Assembly (NCBI GenBank): GCA_900758885.1
Contig: CAAETD010000138.1
Location: forward strand, 1 to 6,333
Reading direction: 5' to 3'
Length of the DNA stretch: 6,333 bases
From: an uncultured Collinsella sp.
Lineage (GTDB): Bacteria; Actinomycetota; Coriobacteriia; Coriobacteriales; Coriobacteriaceae
The notes beneath the pieces are model-generated. The model worked only from the letters and a program-made list of their open reading frames with translations. It had not been told where the DNA came from and searched no databases. The translations under genes were made by a program, and so were the position numbers. Below are positions 5,451 to 6,333 of the stretch, piece by piece; the first letter of the stretch is position 1; each line of letters begins with the position of its first letter.

Positions 5451-5488
5451 AATGTGACAAAATAAACCTGTCGACTTTTTGTCACATT
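5451..5488 (-). terminator. Perfect 12-bp inverted repeat after the ABC exporter gene, probable terminator
   Basis: Arms aatgtgacaaaa (5451-5462) and ttttgtcacatt (5477-5488) are perfect complements around a 14-nt loop. The right arm includes two bases of the exporter stop codon TAA. In minus-strand RNA the stem closes into a short U-run (UUUUC), as in a weak intrinsic terminator. The stem is A/U-rich, with only four G-C pairs. A protein-binding role is also possible because TGTGAC/GTCACA resembles CRP/FNR-like half sites. Confidence 0.5.
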
Positions 5489-6333
5489 AGTCGAGTTCTT
5501 TGAGGCCCTGGTAAAGCTGCCAGTACTCGCCGTGCTGGGCCAGCAGCTCTTCGTGCGTGCCGCGCTCGACGATACGTCCATGCTCCAAAACGATGATGGC
5601 GTTGGCGTTGCGCACAGTCGACAGGCGATGCGCAATCATGAAGGTCGTACGGCCGTCCATGATGCGGTCCATGCCCCGCTCCACAAGCTTCTCGGTACGC
5701 GTGTCGATGCTCGACGTAGCCTCGTCCAAAATCAGCACGGGAGGATCGGCCACCGCCACACGAGCGATAGCAAGCAGCTGGCGCTGTCCTTGGCTCAGGT
5801 TCGCGCCGTCGGAGGTCACCATCGTGTCGTAGCCATGCGGCATACGGCGAATGAACGAATCGGCGCAAGCCGCACGCGCTGCAGCACGCACTTCCTCGTC
5901 GGTAGCATCAAGCTTGCCAAAGCGGATGTTATCGGCAATGGTCCCCGTGAACAGATGCGTATCCTGCAGCACGACACCGAGGCTTCGACGCAGATCTGCC
6001 TTGGCGATGTTGCGCACGTCGATACCATCGAAGGTGATTTCGCCCGCGTCAAGCTCGTAGAAGCGATTGATGAGGTTGGTAATGGTGGTCTTACCGGCAC
6101 CGGTCGATCCCACAAAAGCGATCTTTTGGCCTGGTTTGGCAAACAGGTTGAGGTCGTGCAGGACCAGCCTCCCCGGCACGTAGCCAAAGTCCACGCCATG
6201 AAAGCGTACGTCACCTCGCAGCGGAACCGACTCGACTGCCAGCAGCGTGCCATCTGTGCCCAGTGCTGTACGTTGCGGACGTGCGCCCGATGCCTCGGCA
6301 TCCACCACGCAATCAACCGCGAGGGCGGTCTGC
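5487..6333 (-). CDS. ABC exporter (multidrug/lipid type) ATPase domain, N-terminus cut by window edge
   Basis: The last 281 residues are present, and the frame is open to the right edge, so the transmembrane domain lies outside. Numbered from the first full codon: QTALA (1-5) resembles the end of the exporter membrane domain; an aromatic A-loop is near FGY (49-51); Walker A is GSTGAGKTT (75-83); Q-loop Q123; signature LSQGQ (179-183); Walker B VLILDE (199-204) with catalytic E204; D-loop SSID (207-210); switch H235 in MIAHRLST. All catalytic residues are intact. LSQGQ with an intact glutamate is common in the catalytic half of heterodimeric exporters of the TM287/288 and MdlAB type. A partner half-transporter gene, expected next to it, would be upstream beyond 6333. 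The substrate cannot be inferred. Confidence 0.93.
   Translation of the reverse strand, partial: QTALAVDCVVDAEASGARPQRTALGTDGTLLAVESVPLRGDVRFHGVDFGYVPGRLVLHDLNLFAKPGQKIAFVGSTGAGKTTITNLINRFYELDAGEITFDGIDVRNIAKADLRRSLGVVLQDTHLFTGTIADNIRFGKLDATDEEVRAAARAACADSFIRRMPHGYDTMVTSDGANLSQGQRQLLAIARVAVADPPVLILDEATSSIDTRTEKLVERGMDRIMDGRTTFMIAHRLSTVRNANAIIVLEHGRIVERGTHEELLAQHGEYWQLYQGLKELD

Overview
The window looks like chromosomal DNA from a GC-rich Gram-positive, most likely an actinobacterium of the Coriobacteriia (Collinsella-like). This is inferred from codon use, a Tat-type lipoprotein signal and the gene families present, not from a marker gene. All seven supported genes lie on the minus strand, so transcription runs from high to low coordinates. 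No rRNA, tRNA, CRISPR array, phage gene or insertion sequence was recognised.

In transcription order: (1) 6333-5487, the ATPase half of an ABC exporter subunit, cut by the right edge and ending in a perfect 12-bp inverted repeat; (2) 5301-4735, a small HAD-family phosphatase; (3) 4536-3331, an iron-containing alcohol dehydrogenase preceded by a possible operator; (4) 3228-2686, an HD-domain phosphohydrolase; (5) 2689-1661, a CmpB-type (PF06541) membrane protein whose ATG overlaps the HD stop codon; (6) a 384-bp gap, 1660-1277, holding a long imperfect hairpin and a good promoter; (7) 1276-635, an osmoprotectant ABC permease with a TTG start; (8) 572-1, its substrate-binding lipoprotein, cut by the left edge.

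Two functional units stand out. The HD hydrolase and CmpB-type protein overlap by 4 bp and are probably translationally coupled, pointing to a shared but unknown membrane-linked role. The permease and binding protein form the start of an OpuC-type glycine betaine/choline/carnitine uptake operon whose ATPase is not in the window. The HAD phosphatase and alcohol dehydrogenase appear to be separately transcribed housekeeping or fermentative genes.

I found no clear novel defence or mobile system. The least explained items are the 103-bp structured repeat overlapping the 3' end of the CmpB-type gene, a possible near-leaderless 15-codon ORF ahead of the permease, and the palindromic sites ahead of the dehydrogenase and phosphatase genes.
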